From: Prochlorococcus sp. AG-347-K16
GTDB lineage: Bacteria; Cyanobacteriota; Cyanobacteriia; PCC-6307; Cyanobiaceae
Direction: 5' to 3'
NCBI GenBank assembly: GCA_003281405.1
Contig: QCCD01000002.1
Span: 124,001-188,000 of the forward strand
DNA length: 64,000 bases
The notes beneath the pieces were generated by a model. That model made no database searches, was not told the origin of the DNA, and was given only the letters and a program-made list of their open reading frames with translations. Made by a program: the position numbers and the translations under genes. Shown piece by piece: positions 36,278 to 45,730 of the stretch. The first letter of the stretch is position 1, and each line of letters opens with the position of its first letter.

Positions 36278-37210
36278 ATGTTTGAATTATTATTCCCTTT
36301 TTTTTTACTAGTTTTATTATTTCTATTTCTATCTATAATTTGGAGAATTAAAGCTAGAAAATATATTTCTTCCAGCACAGTGGCTTCTGCATATGATGCT
36401 TGGACCCAGGATAAATTACTCGAGAGATTGTGGGGAGAACATATACATTTGGGTTTTTATCCCTTAGGAAAAAATATTGATTTTAGAAAGGCTAAAGTTA
36501 AGTTTGTTCATGAATTAGTCAAATGGAGTGGTTTAGATAAATTACCAAAGGGCTCCAGAATTCTTGATGTAGGTTGTGGAATAGGGGGAAGTTCCAGGAT
36601 TCTTGCGGAATATTATGGGTTTAATGTCACTGGGATTACAATTAGTCCGGCTCAAGTTAAGAGAGCTAGAGAACTTACTCCTAATGGATTAAATTGCCAC
36701 TTCCAAGTTATGGATGCTTTGGATTTGAAATTTGAAGATGGATCATTTGATGCAGTCTGGAGTGTTGAGGCTGGTGCACATATGAATGATAAAAGTAGGT
36801 TTGCAGATGAAATGCTGAGAACTCTAAGACCTGATGGTTATTTGGCATTGGCTGATTGGAACTCAAGAGACCTTGAGGCATATCCCCCATCAATGTTTGA
36901 AAAATTAGTTCTTAAACAATTACTCGAACAATGGGTACATCCTAATTTTATTAGCATTAATGAATTCGTTAACATTCTTAGATCTAACAAAAATAGTTCA
37001 GGAAGAGTTATTACTGAAAATTGGAATTCCTATACAAATCCCTCATGGTATGACTCCATTATTGAAGGCATTAGAAGGCCCTTCGCAATTTTGTCACTTG
37101 GCCCATTTGCTATATTGAAGTCGATCAGAGAGATTCCAACAATACTTCTCATGAATTGGGCATTTAGAAAAGGTTTAATGGAGTTTGGAGTTTATAAATG
37201 TAGAGGATAA
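36278..37210 (+). CDS. MPBQ/MSBQ methyltransferase
   Basis: SAM-dependent methyltransferase (310 aa) of the type that methylates 2-methyl-6-phytyl/solanesyl-benzoquinol in tocopherol and plastoquinone biosynthesis, as for Synechocystis Sll0418. An N-terminal membrane anchor (residues 3-24) precedes AYDAWTQDKLLERLWGEHIHLG. SAM motif I is ILDVGCGIGGSSRIL, followed by GFNVTGITISPAQVKRARELTP. The C-terminal REIPTILLMN also matches. Direct adjacency to the LON-domain gene suggests one operon. Convergent with pheA, 1 nt apart. Confidence 0.92.
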   Translation: MFELLFPFFLLVLLFLFLSIIWRIKARKYISSSTVASAYDAWTQDKLLERLWGEHIHLGFYPLGKNIDFRKAKVKFVHELVKWSGLDKLPKGSRILDVGCGIGGSSRILAEYYGFNVTGITISPAQVKRARELTPNGLNCHFQVMDALDLKFEDGSFDAVWSVEAGAHMNDKSRFADEMLRTLRPDGYLALADWNSRDLEAYPPSMFEKLVLKQLLEQWVHPNFISINEFVNILRSNKNSSGRVITENWNSYTNPSWYDSIIEGIRRPFAILSLGPFAILKSIREIPTILLMNWAFRKGLMEFGVYKCRG

Positions 37211-37211
37211 A

Positions 37212-38057
37212 TTAATCTAGTTCAATATTTTCAGAAAAATAATTTCCAAAATTTACAAAATTATTACAAAGTGGTTTTAGCTTATTTTGTAATTCAAGAA
37301 AATTTTTAATAGTATTTTGATTATTTATTTCTAAATCAATATAAATTATATATTCGCCTAATTCTCTTTTCGAGGGTCTAGATTCAATTTTACTCATATT
37401 AAACCCAAAATCTGCAATATAGTTAATTGCTTTAAGCAGAGCGCCAGGTTTATTTGATACTAATGAGAAAGCGAAACTGGCAATATTAGCTAAATTTGAA
37501 TTGGAATCCTTACTCAATAAGACAAATCTAGTGCAATTACCTGGAACATCATTTATGGGAAAGGCTAATTCTTTAAGTCCTTCGATTTGAATTAATGATT
37601 TTGAACCGATAGCAGCTCTGAATTTACTCCCCTTAACCATATTTACAGCTTCTGATGTTGAATTTGTTGGAAGAGGTATTGCATTTGGAAGATTTTCAGA
37701 TAACCATTCTGAACATTGAGCTAGTGCTTGAGGATGAGATAATACTTCTGAAATATTTGAAAGTTCTCCATCACTAATTAATGCATGTTTTATAGGTAAA
37801 ACAATTGCTTTATTTATAAAAATTTCAGGAAATTTCCAAAGGGAATCTAGAGTGGCCGTAACGCCCCCTTCTACGGAATTTTCTATGGGGACTACAGCAG
37901 CATCACAAATGTTGTACGCTAACGATTTAATGACCGAATGTAACCCATTACATGGTACAAATATAGGTGTCTGAAAATTGGCAAGCTTTGATAATATATG
38001 AGCTGCTTTTTCTGCATATGTTCCTTTTGGACCTAAATATGCAACTTGTTTGCGCAT
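37212..38057 (-). CDS. pheA: Prephenate dehydratase
   Basis: Converts prephenate to phenylpyruvate for phenylalanine. Starts MRKQVAYLGPKGTYAEKAA; an in-frame start at 38084 would add nine unconserved residues. The VVPIENSVEGGV segment and the active-site TRF (NCTRFVLL) are visible, and the C-terminal ACT domain has ESRPSKRELGEY, the phenylalanine-binding ESRP motif, so feedback inhibition by phenylalanine is likely. No chorismate mutase domain is fused. Confidence 0.95.
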   Translation of the reverse strand: MRKQVAYLGPKGTYAEKAAHILSKLANFQTPIFVPCNGLHSVIKSLAYNICDAAVVPIENSVEGGVTATLDSLWKFPEIFINKAIVLPIKHALISDGELSNISEVLSHPQALAQCSEWLSENLPNAIPLPTNSTSEAVNMVKGSKFRAAIGSKSLIQIEGLKELAFPINDVPGNCTRFVLLSKDSNSNLANIASFAFSLVSNKPGALLKAINYIADFGFNMSKIESRPSKRELGEYIIYIDLEINNQNTIKNFLELQNKLKPLCNNFVNFGNYFSENIELD

Positions 38058-38108
38058 GATTAATCTTAAAAAAAAAGTGATCAAATAAGCATTGGAGGAA
38101 TATAGAAA

Positions 38109-38627
38109 ATGCTATTGTCTTTTGATGCTAAACAGAAACTAAAGCTTTCTGTAACACGTAATAAAGATTATCTTTCTAAATATCTTTTGGAAGAAGAAAG
38201 AGTTGTTGGAGCAATGCTTGACTCCAAAAAATTAGTACCAGAAGGAGAAGGTAGATATAAGTATACAGTAACAAGTTTTAAGGTTTTTCAATTAGATATT
38301 AATCCTGTTGTCTCAATTGCGGTAGAAAATAAAGATGGAGTTTTAAAAATGAGTGCTCTTGAAAGTACATTGGATGGCTTAGGTATAATAGATGATTTTA
38401 ATCTTATTTTGAAAGCGAATTTGGAAGCAACTAATATTGGGTTAGAAGGTGAGGCGCTTCTAGGAGTGTCTGTTAGCCAACCCCCGCTGCTCAATCTGGT
38501 ACCAAAGAAAATTTTGGAATCTACTGGTCATTCGGTATTAAATGGGATTCTTTTGGGTATAAAGTCGAGGGTTCAACAGCAACTTGTTAAAGATTTTTTT
38601 GATTGGTGTGAATTAAATAAGATTTGA
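38109..38627 (+). CDS. DUF1997 family protein
   Basis: A 172-residue cyanobacteria/plastid family protein with a SRPBCC-like lipid-binding style: all-beta pattern with [20 protein letters not shown] and a helical C-terminal end. No catalytic residues are recognised. It overlaps the convergent rnhB 3' end by 15 nt. Function unknown. Confidence 0.72.
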   Translation: MLLSFDAKQKLKLSVTRNKDYLSKYLLEEERVVGAMLDSKKLVPEGEGRYKYTVTSFKVFQLDINPVVSIAVENKDGVLKMSALESTLDGLGIIDDFNLILKANLEATNIGLEGEALLGVSVSQPPLLNLVPKKILESTGHSVLNGILLGIKSRVQQQLVKDFFDWCELNKI

Positions 38628-39194
38628 TTTCTTTAAAAAACTCTTTCTGTGTAGTTTAGTTATTCCATTCTTTTTGATTAATGAAAGATGCTCTCTGGTT
38701 CCATATCCTTTATTTTTAAATATCAAGTATCCTGAGTATTTTCTTTCTAACCTCTCCATTAGATTATCGCGAGAAACTTTTGCGACTATGCTTGCTGAAG
38801 CTATCGAGATAAACTTCGAATCTCCAGATATTATATTTTTCTGAGTTCCTTTCCATGGTCTCAATAATAAGGGGCCATCAACTATCAATTCAGCTGGCTT
38901 CTTTTTTAATTTTTTTAAAGCTCTTATCATTGAAAGTTCAGTCGCAACTCTGATACCTAACTTATCTATTTCTCTAGCCGAAGATTGCCCAATTCCATAA
39001 TCTGAAGAGAGTAATAAAATTTTTGGTAAAAGTAATTTTCTTTTTTTGGGAGTTAATTTTTTACTATCTGTTACTCCTAATTGTTTTAAAGTAAATGTAT
39101 TTTTTTCAGTTAATGCAACAACTGCTGAAAAAACTGGGCCAAAAATTGCTCCTCTTCCTACTTCATCTATCCCAACTTCGAATCCCTTATTCAC
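38613..39194 (-). CDS. rnhB: Ribonuclease HII
   Basis: Cleaves RNA in RNA-DNA hybrids and single ribonucleotides in DNA. 193 aa. Active-site [14 protein letters not shown] (Asp-Glu pair), VDGPLL and [14 protein letters not shown] are conserved. Its ATG overlaps the 3' end of rne by 8 nt, so translation is probably coupled to RNase E. Confidence 0.95.
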   Translation of the reverse strand: MNKGFEVGIDEVGRGAIFGPVFSAVVALTEKNTFTLKQLGVTDSKKLTPKKRKLLLPKILLLSSDYGIGQSSAREIDKLGIRVATELSMIRALKKLKKKPAELIVDGPLLLRPWKGTQKNIISGDSKFISIASASIVAKVSRDNLMERLERKYSGYLIFKNKGYGTREHLSLIKKNGITKLHRKSFLKKSNLI

Positions 39195-40995
39195 TGCTTG
39201 CTGAAGATCTTCTTCTTTTTTTTCTGGTATTTTTTAGGTCATCTGTAGGTTCAATTTCGTCTTTTTCATCTGTAAATATAACTTCATTATTTTTATTTGT
39301 TGAGTTGTCTTGAGAATTTGCATCTTCTTCAGTTTTAATTTGAATCTTTTCTTCTCGCGATTTTGAGCTTTTTTTAATTTGTTTTGATTTTGTATTTTTA
39401 TCTAGGGTTTTTTCTGTTTCCTTATTGCTATCTGTTAAACGCACAAAATTATTGCTAGTGAGATATTCTTTACCTAACTTTATAAGAGGATTAATACCTA
39501 ATTGACTGAAAACAATTTTTTCTTCATTAGTAAGATCAACTGTTATTGTATTTTTTTCTTTATAGTTTGATTGGTTCGAATTATCATTATCATTTTCTTT
39601 TTTATAAGAAGAATTCTCTTTACTTTGGTCTTTGGAGTTAAGTAATTCCTTATTAATTATTTTTTCCTGCTCTTCAGTTAATTGAGAATTATCTATATCT
39701 GGAGATTTTAGATTGTCTGATTGATTAATTTTATTTTCATCATTTTTAATTTTTAAGTTAGAAATTTCCTGATTTAATATATTTTCTACATGTCCTGTAC
39801 CATCGCATGTAGAACATTTTTTACCAAATAATTCATATATATTTTGACCTTGTCTTTTTCTGGTTAACTCTACCAAGCCTAATTCTGTAAGCTGAGCTAT
39901 TTGAGGCCTAGCAGAATCATCTTTTATTGCTGAGGTAAAATGTTCAAGTAACTGAAATTGATCTCTTCTAGATTCCATATCAATAAAATCTACTACTAAA
40001 ACTCCACCAATATTTCTTAACTTCATTTGTCTTGAGATCTCAACTGCTGCTTCGCAATTCGTCCACAAAACGGTTTGTCTTGAGTTGGCCGATCTTGTAA
40101 ATGATCCAGAGTTTACATCGATTACTGTTAAAGCTTCAGTAGGTTCAATAATTATATAACCCCCTGAAGGAAGATCTACTCTAGGTTGGAGGGCTGTTTG
40201 AATTGTTTTCTTGATTTCGTATTCATCTAAAATGTGTTGGGATAAACTGTTATCGTGAAATTCAACATCTATATCAGATTCATAATTTTTTAAAAAGTCT
40301 TTTGCCCTTGCAACTGAAAATTTACTATCGATAATTATGCTTTTAGTTGATTCTTTAATATGATCTCTCAAAATCTTAAGAGAGAAATCATCATCTCTTT
40401 TTACTAAATTTGGGGGATGTGAAGCTTCAGAAACTTTTAGTATATTTTCCCATTGTTGAATTAAGTGTTCTAAATCTTCAATTAAAAGCTCTTCTTTGAT
40501 TTTTTCAGCCTCTGTTCTAAATAACAAGCCTGTGGTAGGAGGTTTTATTAAAACCCCAAGAGCTTTCAAGCGACTTCGTTCTGTTTCTGTATTTATTTTT
40601 CTTGAAATATTCACTCCTTGGCCATATGGCTGTAATATCATGTATTTCCCTGGTATTGAAATACTTCCAGTTAGTCTAGGCCCTTTAGATCCTGTGGGTT
40701 CCTTTATTACTTGTACTAGAACTTTTTGTTTTGGTTCTAGTAATTCAGTTATTCCAAATGTCCCTTTTTTGAGTCTTAGGGGACCTAAATCTGAAACATG
40801 GATGAATCCGTTTTTATCACTTTCACCAATATTGATAAAAGCGGCATCGATTCCTGGGAGAACATTTTCAACTGTTCCTAAAAAGATATCGCCAATTTGA
40901 TAATGACCTTGTGCGACGATTAATTCATCAACTCGATCATCTGTGAGTAGTGCTGCAATTCGAGCCTGCTCAGCGATGATAATTTGCTGAGACAT
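39187..40995 (-). CDS. rne: Ribonuclease E/G
   Basis: Endoribonuclease for mRNA decay and RNA processing. 602 aa, shorter than E. coli RNase E as normal for cyanobacteria. N-terminal S1 domain ([23 protein letters not shown], residues 32-54), DNase I-like catalytic region with [13 protein letters not shown] and VVDFIDME, and Zn-link CSTCDGTGH near 405. The C-terminal 170 residues are low-complexity, and the very end [13 protein letters not shown] is the arginine-rich patch that in cyanobacteria binds polynucleotide phosphorylase. Followed by overlapping rnhB. Confidence 0.94.
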   Translation of the reverse strand: MSQQIIIAEQARIAALLTDDRVDELIVAQGHYQIGDIFLGTVENVLPGIDAAFINIGESDKNGFIHVSDLGPLRLKKGTFGITELLEPKQKVLVQVIKEPTGSKGPRLTGSISIPGKYMILQPYGQGVNISRKINTETERSRLKALGVLIKPPTTGLLFRTEAEKIKEELLIEDLEHLIQQWENILKVSEASHPPNLVKRDDDFSLKILRDHIKESTKSIIIDSKFSVARAKDFLKNYESDIDVEFHDNSLSQHILDEYEIKKTIQTALQPRVDLPSGGYIIIEPTEALTVIDVNSGSFTRSANSRQTVLWTNCEAAVEISRQMKLRNIGGVLVVDFIDMESRRDQFQLLEHFTSAIKDDSARPQIAQLTELGLVELTRKRQGQNIYELFGKKCSTCDGTGHVENILNQEISNLKIKNDENKINQSDNLKSPDIDNSQLTEEQEKIINKELLNSKDQSKENSSYKKENDNDNSNQSNYKEKNTITVDLTNEEKIVFSQLGINPLIKLGKEYLTSNNFVRLTDSNKETEKTLDKNTKSKQIKKSSKSREEKIQIKTEEDANSQDNSTNKNNEVIFTDEKDEIEPTDDLKNTRKKRRRSSASSE

Positions 40996-41288
40996 ATAAT
41001 TGATTCTAAGTAATTTGGATTTTGAAAATAATCTAAATTAAAGAATTAGATTCTTTTCTTTTAATAAAGCAATTTTTATAGCTATTATTTTTTTTGAAAT
41101 TAATAAAGTTAAAAAGGGATTGGATTCTGCGATTTATTAAGTTTTAAACGATTTTCAAACTAATTGAAATTCAATTCATAGCTATAATTATCTTTTGGGT
41201 TAATCATAACTGAGATAATATTAACATCTAATCACCACTAAAGCACGTTGATACATTATTCTAATATTGGTGAAATTTTTTATCTAAA
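40996..41288. promoter_or_regulatory. Divergent promoter region, rne / dapL
   Basis: 293 nt with no gene. It holds the rne 5' UTR; RNase E commonly regulates its own mRNA through this leader in cyanobacteria and other bacteria. On the rne-transcribed strand the first 110 nt are A/U-rich, suitable for RNase E cleavage. No sharp motif found. Confidence 0.4.
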
Positions 41289-42515
41289 GTGGTTCAAGTA
41301 AACGAAAATTATTTAAAACTCAAAGCAGGCTATTTATTTCCTGAAATCGCTAAAAGGGTTAAAACATATTCTCAATCAAATAAGAGTGCAGATATTATTA
41401 AGCTTGGCATTGGAGACGTAACAGAACCATTACCTAGAGCATGCATAGAGGCTATGGGTAAAGCTTTAAATGATATGGGAACCAATGATGGTTTTAGAGG
41501 TTATGGACCAGAACAAGGTTATTATTGGCTGAGAGAAAAAATATCTGAGAATGATTTTATTTCGAGAGGCTGTCAAATTTCACCTGAAGAAATCTTTGTT
41601 TCAGATGGTTCTAAATGCGATAGTAGCAATATATTAGATATTCTTGGTAAAAATAATTCAATTGCTGTAACAGATCCTGTTTATCCTGTTTATGTAGATA
41701 GTAACGTTATGACTGGCAGAACTGGAGATGCTCTTGAAAATGGTACTTATCAAGGATTGACATATCTTGCAATAAACGAGGGGAATAACTTTCTACCACA
41801 ACTACCTGAAAAAAAGGTTGATATTTTATATCTCTGTTTTCCTAATAATCCTACTGGAGCAACGATTAATAAAGAAGAATTGAAAAAATGGGTTGATTAT
41901 GCGCTTCAAAACAAATCTCTAATACTATTTGATGCGGCTTACGAAGCATTTATTCAGGATAATGATATTCCACATTCAATATATGAGATTGAGGGAGCAA
42001 AGGATTGTGCTATAGAATTTAGATCTTTTTCAAAGAATGCAGGATTCACTGGAGTTAGATGTGCTTTTACAGTAATTCCGAAAAATCTCAAAGGTTTGAG
42101 CTCAACCAATGAGGAAATAGACTTATGGCCTCTTTGGAATAGACGACAATCTACAAAGTTCAATGGGGTGAGTTATGTGGTTCAGAGAGGAGCTGAGAGT
42201 GTATATTCTAATGAAGGGAAGAAACAGGTGAAAGGCTTAATTGATTTTTATATGGAAAATGCAAAAATCATGAAAAATAAACTTCAGAATGCAGGATATA
42301 AAGTTTATGGTGGGGACAATGCTCCTTATATCTGGATTAAAGTTCCTGAGCAAATGACATCTTGGGACTTTTTTGATTTCCTTCTCCAAAAAGTTAGTGT
42401 AGTGGGAACACCTGGCAGCGGATTTGGATTATCAGGAGAGGGTTATTTTCGTTTGTCGGCATTTAACTCACGTTCAAATGTGATTGATGCAATGGAAAGA
42501 ATAATTAATATATAA
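41289..42515 (+). CDS. dapL: LL-diaminopimelate aminotransferase
   Basis: PLP aminotransferase of the plant/cyanobacterial lysine and peptidoglycan pathway, converting tetrahydrodipicolinate directly to LL-diaminopimelate. 408 aa. [14 protein letters not shown] at the start, FPNNPTGA and the PLP-lysine segment [13 protein letters not shown] (about residue 250) are characteristic. GTG start at 41289. It replaces the succinylase route. Confidence 0.95.
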   Translation: MVQVNENYLKLKAGYLFPEIAKRVKTYSQSNKSADIIKLGIGDVTEPLPRACIEAMGKALNDMGTNDGFRGYGPEQGYYWLREKISENDFISRGCQISPEEIFVSDGSKCDSSNILDILGKNNSIAVTDPVYPVYVDSNVMTGRTGDALENGTYQGLTYLAINEGNNFLPQLPEKKVDILYLCFPNNPTGATINKEELKKWVDYALQNKSLILFDAAYEAFIQDNDIPHSIYEIEGAKDCAIEFRSFSKNAGFTGVRCAFTVIPKNLKGLSSTNEEIDLWPLWNRRQSTKFNGVSYVVQRGAESVYSNEGKKQVKGLIDFYMENAKIMKNKLQNAGYKVYGGDNAPYIWIKVPEQMTSWDFFDFLLQKVSVVGTPGSGFGLSGEGYFRLSAFNSRSNVIDAMERIINI

Positions 42516-42542
42516 TGACTATTATTAGATCTTAAAATTTTA

Positions 42543-42860
42543 ATGTTATTTATAAAGTTAGAACAAAGTGCAAGTAATAATTCAGCAGTGATTGAAAGGA
42601 AACCTGCTGAATTAAAAAATAAATCTCCAAAATATAAGGTTTTACTTCATAATGACCCGGTTAATTCTATGGAGTATGTCACTATTTCACTACGAGAAGT
42701 TGTGCCGCAATTAAGCGAACAAGATGCAATTGCAATAATGTTAGAGGCACACAATACGGGTATAGGGCTGGTAATTGTTTGTGATTTAGAGCCTGCAGAA
42801 TTCTACTCAGAAGCACTAAAATCAAAAGGAATTTCTAGTTCAATTGAGAAAGAGGATTAA
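42543..42860 (+). CDS. clpS: ATP-dependent Clp protease adaptor ClpS
   Basis: N-degron adaptor that delivers substrates to ClpC/ClpP. 105 aa. YKVLLHNDPVNSMEYV is the ClpS signature, followed by AIAIMLEAHNTGIGLVIVCDLEPAEFY. The first 25 residues are unconserved; translation could also begin later. Convergent with the radical SAM gene. Confidence 0.93.
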   Translation: MLFIKLEQSASNNSAVIERKPAELKNKSPKYKVLLHNDPVNSMEYVTISLREVVPQLSEQDAIAIMLEAHNTGIGLVIVCDLEPAEFYSEALKSKGISSSIEKED

Positions 42861-42872
42861 AAACGGTTTAAT

Positions 42873-44492
42873 TTACTTTGTTTGAGCTAATTTCCTTTCT
42901 GATAAAGGACGAACTTTTAATGATTCTCCTAAGGTAGACTTTCCATATTCTCTCTCTAGAATGTTGATCACTGTTTTACCAAATTCATCTTCTGGATTAT
43001 CAAAAGCTTCTAAGCAAACCTGACCAAGTTTTTCACCTAATAAGCCTGGATTCCATAGAAGTTTTCTTGCTGTCCAGGGCATCATACTCATTGGATTATA
43101 ATTCGGCTTCAAAATTTTATTATCCAAGGCGTACTTTTCAAGAAGAGTGTGGGGTTGCAAACCTATAAAGAATATGGCTGGATCAACTAAACCTTTACCA
43201 AAAATATTTTCTAATTCTCTATGGTAAGCAATTGTTTGTCTTATTGTGCTTGGTGTTTCGTCAAAAACATTAAATGAATAATTTACTGAAACATGATTCT
43301 TGAAACCAGATTGGACAAGCATTCTGCAATTATTTAATACAGTTTCAAGGTCATATGCTAACCTCATTTTTCTAACAAGTTCTTGAGATCCAGAAGTGAT
43401 ACCTATTTCAAAATAGCTCATACCTGTATCTACCATTAGCTGTGCTAGCTCAGCATCAATATTATCTGCTCTGATGTATGCAGCCCAATTAATATCGTCC
43501 CAGCCTTGATCCTTTATAGATTTCAAAAGTGTTTTTGCATCATCAATATGTTTTTTGGCTGGAATAAACTGCGCATCAGTGAACCAAAATCCCCTTACTC
43601 CAAGTTCATATAATTGCTTCATTTCTTTGATTACTTCGTCAACAGGATTAACGCGAACCTGCTTCCCTTCCACTACTGTATAAACACAGAAACAACAATT
43701 ATGCGGGCAACCTCTTTTCGTTTGTACTCCTACATAGTAATCTCCTCCTTCAATGTACCAATTGAATTCAGGCCATATTGATTGGATATATTTATAGTCG
43801 CAGGCAGTTTTAACTGTACCTGAAGGTTGTTCATGTATTAATTTGTTGCGAGGTTTTTGTCCAGCAAAATAACATCTTTCTTTCTCTATGGAATCTCCTC
43901 TAATGATTTTCTCTATGAGATTTTCACCCTCTCCAACAGAAATAACAGTCCCTTTTGGAAGTAGATTTCCTAATTGTTCATAGAAGACACTAACAGCACC
44001 ACCTCCTAATATTACTTTTACATTTTTGTTGTATTTTTGTGCTCTTTTGAGTCCCATCTTGACTAAAGAAGTATTTCTATAGATTTCTCCATAGTGAGAT
44101 GCAATTAGTTTTAGTCCTCCCCAAGAACCTCTAATTTTTTTAAGGATATTTTTTGAATAAAAAACTTCAAAAGAGTTTTGTAGAGGATTTCCGCTTCTAC
44201 CATCAACAGGTGCATAAATTTGTATATCTCTCCATGAAAAAATAATTAGATGTGGTCTAAATTGATCAATTTTTCTAGCTAAATATTTAAAGACTTTATT
44301 AGATGGAATTATTGCTAGATCAATGAATTGCTGCTCTATACTTGGAAAAGCTTTATGAATATGGTCTGCTAGATAAATAGGTCCTATTGGAAAAATTGGA
44401 TTACATGGCAGTCTTACAGTTAGGATTTTTCCATAATGTTTTCTGTCGTAATTTTTTTTATTTAATTTTTCGAACTTCAAATTAAAATTCAT
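42873..44492 (-). CDS. B12-binding radical SAM protein
   Basis: A 539-residue protein with a cobalamin-binding-like N-terminal region (RLPCNPIFPIGPIYLADHI, later ILGGGAVS and ISVGEGENL) and a radical SAM core with CPHNCCFC (CX3CX2C) around residue 262. Such class B enzymes perform difficult methylations or rearrangements. Members of this cyanobacterial group are often annotated as PhpK-type P-methyltransferases, but no evidence here supports that substrate. It may act in pigment or cofactor synthesis. The downstream neighbour is clpS. Confidence 0.86.
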   Translation of the reverse strand: MNFNLKFEKLNKKNYDRKHYGKILTVRLPCNPIFPIGPIYLADHIHKAFPSIEQQFIDLAIIPSNKVFKYLARKIDQFRPHLIIFSWRDIQIYAPVDGRSGNPLQNSFEVFYSKNILKKIRGSWGGLKLIASHYGEIYRNTSLVKMGLKRAQKYNKNVKVILGGGAVSVFYEQLGNLLPKGTVISVGEGENLIEKIIRGDSIEKERCYFAGQKPRNKLIHEQPSGTVKTACDYKYIQSIWPEFNWYIEGGDYYVGVQTKRGCPHNCCFCVYTVVEGKQVRVNPVDEVIKEMKQLYELGVRGFWFTDAQFIPAKKHIDDAKTLLKSIKDQGWDDINWAAYIRADNIDAELAQLMVDTGMSYFEIGITSGSQELVRKMRLAYDLETVLNNCRMLVQSGFKNHVSVNYSFNVFDETPSTIRQTIAYHRELENIFGKGLVDPAIFFIGLQPHTLLEKYALDNKILKPNYNPMSMMPWTARKLLWNPGLLGEKLGQVCLEAFDNPEDEFGKTVINILEREYGKSTLGESLKVRPLSERKLAQTK

Positions 44493-44597
44493 GTCATGAA
44501 ATTTAATGAATTTATTTTCTTTAAGAATCTAACTACTTTATTACTAATTTGGAGAAATTAAAATCCCAAGAAAATTCTCACGAAAATTTTATTTAAT

Positions 44598-45692
44598 TTA
44601 GATATCAGAAATCATGTAAATCCAGCATACTTTAAGAAGTTTTAATCCATCTATCCATCTCGATATATTTGGTGTTCCAGATTTTCTGGCGTAATATCTA
44701 ACAGGATAATTTAGTATTTTAACGTTATTTTTTGCAGCTTCGAATATTATTGTAAAGTCTCCAAATGGGTCAGACTTGGAATCCCAACTTCCATTTTGTT
44801 TCATAAGTTTAAAAAATTTTCTTGAAAAAACTTTTGTTCCACAAAGTGAATCTGATACAGGTTTATTTATGAGAATTGATAGAAATATTGCGAAAAGTCT
44901 ATTTCCAATATAATTTGCCCATCTCATGGCATCTTTTTCCATTGGAAAAGTTGTACGGGCACAATTAATAAGGATATTTTTATTTTTGGTTGATTCCAGA
45001 ATTGCTGCAATACTGTCGTCAATATCTACAGTAAAATCACTATCAATTATGGCGAGGGTCTCACCTGAAGAAGTATTAAGTCCCTCTACGACAGCATTTT
45101 TCTTCCCTATGTAAGTTTGTTTTAAAAGAGATATCTTGAAGAAATTTGAGAAATTTTCCTTTAAATCTCTCAAAATTTCATATGTATTATCATTGCTGTT
45201 ACCTTCAACAAAAATAATTTCTAATTTATTGGGTATTTTTTTGAATTTATTTAAAGCATTAATTAAAAGTTCTTTATTACCAGCTTCATTTCTTGCAGGA
45301 ATTACTATTGATATTAAATGTTCTGAAATATTTTCACTATATTTATAAAAAACTATTTCTAGTTCGTAAGAAAGCTGTTTTATGATTGGTATTTTCCGAA
45401 AAATATTTTTTAAAGATTGTGGAATTAGCTTCGTGGGAAGAGGAGTAAGTTTTTTTGCTTTCCACCTTATTGATCTGTAATTATAAATTTCCGCTAGAGA
45501 TTCAATATCGCATAAAGTTATTCTTGCTTTGCTGGTAGTTTCTTTAAAAATTCTTGAATCTAATTTTAGCCATCTTGTAATTGGCTCCCAAGTATTACCA
45601 CGGACTTTAATGGAAATAAATTCGTTATTATCTTTAAATAATTGATGAAGTTCATTATTAGTTAAATTCCAACTATTAACAGATTTCATCAT
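44598..45692 (-). CDS. Glycosyltransferase family 2 (364 aa)
   Basis: A GT-A glycosyltransferase with a 125-residue N-terminal extension of unknown role. The catalytic domain has SIVIPARNEAGNK, FVEGNSNDNTYEIL and AIIDSDFTVDIDD with the DxD; SLCGTKVFSRKFF follows. No clear C-terminal membrane helices, unlike the transferase at 19789. It lies 38 nt downstream of the PMT-like gene, same strand, so the two probably act together on a lipid-linked sugar. Confidence 0.84.
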   Translation of the reverse strand: MMKSVNSWNLTNNELHQLFKDNNEFISIKVRGNTWEPITRWLKLDSRIFKETTSKARITLCDIESLAEIYNYRSIRWKAKKLTPLPTKLIPQSLKNIFRKIPIIKQLSYELEIVFYKYSENISEHLISIVIPARNEAGNKELLINALNKFKKIPNKLEIIFVEGNSNDNTYEILRDLKENFSNFFKISLLKQTYIGKKNAVVEGLNTSSGETLAIIDSDFTVDIDDSIAAILESTKNKNILINCARTTFPMEKDAMRWANYIGNRLFAIFLSILINKPVSDSLCGTKVFSRKFFKLMKQNGSWDSKSDPFGDFTIIFEAAKNNVKILNYPVRYYARKSGTPNISRWIDGLKLLKVCWIYMISDI

Positions 45693-45730
45693 TAAAAACT
45701 ACAACTGACATCTTATTATAGATTGACTAT

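Noticed and set aside
41954-42163. 69-residue reverse frame in dapL
   Set aside because: Antisense to conserved aminotransferase sequence, including the PLP-lysine region; a shadow.
44493-44597. Att copy of tRNA-Thr delimiting the glycan unit
   Set aside because: No TGCCGATAATTGG-like sequence seen; insertion at tRNA-Thr is not supported by repeats.
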